Part shown: piece after piece, positions 16,133-16,235 of the stretch | Layout: each line of letters begins with the position of its first letter | How positions within the stretch are numbered: position 1 is the first letter of the stretch | DNA from: an uncultured bacterium | Lineage (GTDB): Bacteria > Bacillota > Clostridia > Lachnospirales > Lachnospiraceae | NCBI GenBank assembly: GCA_937893485.1 | Contig: CALBJL010000183.1 | Location: forward strand, 1 to 16,235 | Reading direction: 5' to 3' | Length of the DNA: 16,235 bases | The notes under the pieces: generated by a model | Databases searched by the model: none | What the model saw: only the letters and a program-made list of their open reading frames with translations | Told to the model about the DNA's origin: nothing | Made by a program: the position numbers and the translations under genes

Positions 16133-16235
16133 TTTTTCTTTTATTTTTCCTACACTTTTTTCAGGGTTTTTCAGTTTGTTGTTTTATTAAGTCTATCCAT
16201 ATCTTTAGTTTCCGGTCTGTTCAACACACAGAGCC

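Noticed and set aside
16133..16235. Tail of an upstream minus-strand gene at the right edge
   Set aside because: All three frames end within about 65 nt, and the residues match no family. No terminator is visible either.
1..16235. tRNA, rRNA, CRISPR array, insertion sequence, prophage or attachment site
   Set aside because: No conserved RNA motifs, regularly spaced repeats, transposase or integrase, or phage genes were seen on either strand.

Overview
The window looks like chromosomal DNA of a motile, anaerobic, gut-type Firmicute, most likely Lachnospiraceae (Roseburia/Agathobacter-like). This rests on protein style: a flagellin beginning MKVNQNISA with a FliS directly downstream, a large protein of the type I associate with DUF6240, a TPR-AAA fusion, a Lachnospiraceae-type aconitase-family hydratase, strong AGGAGG-type ribosome binding sites and moderate GC. 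I could not run a database search, so the genus is an inference.

Layout. Only one gene is on the + strand: a small DUF2508 (YaaL-like) protein at 129-350. It converges, across a bidirectional terminator at 364-387, on a long series of minus-strand genes. The first block (386-5617, read right to left) is flagellar: a 1034-residue repeat protein with a FliK-like C-terminal module, then flagellin (888-2375), then FliS (386-862). Flagellin has its own sigma-28-like promoter (-10 CCGATAT at 2502-2508) and a 23-bp inverted repeat at the predicted transcription start.

The second block (5668-10518) is a two-gene unit. A clear sigma-A promoter (10490-10518) drives a 911-residue TPR/AAA-like protein and then glgB, ending at a strong terminator (5668-5702). 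glgB is frameshifted near residue 505: all three catalytic acids are retained, but the C-terminal beta domain is in another frame.

The third block (10534-16132) looks like a four-gene operon. An extended -10 promoter (16124-16132) precedes a divergent PurM-like protein, a coiled-coil protein, an aconitase-family hydratase and an AI-2E family membrane protein, with a terminator at 10534-10560. Gaps are 17-37 bp with no internal terminator.

All non-coding gaps are under 170 bp. I see no tRNA, rRNA, CRISPR array, insertion sequence or phage gene. The most interesting points are the glgB frameshift at a quasi-palindrome, the repeat protein with a possible FliK-like end, the divergent PurM-like protein heading a mixed operon, and the TPR-AAA fusion with an altered Walker B.
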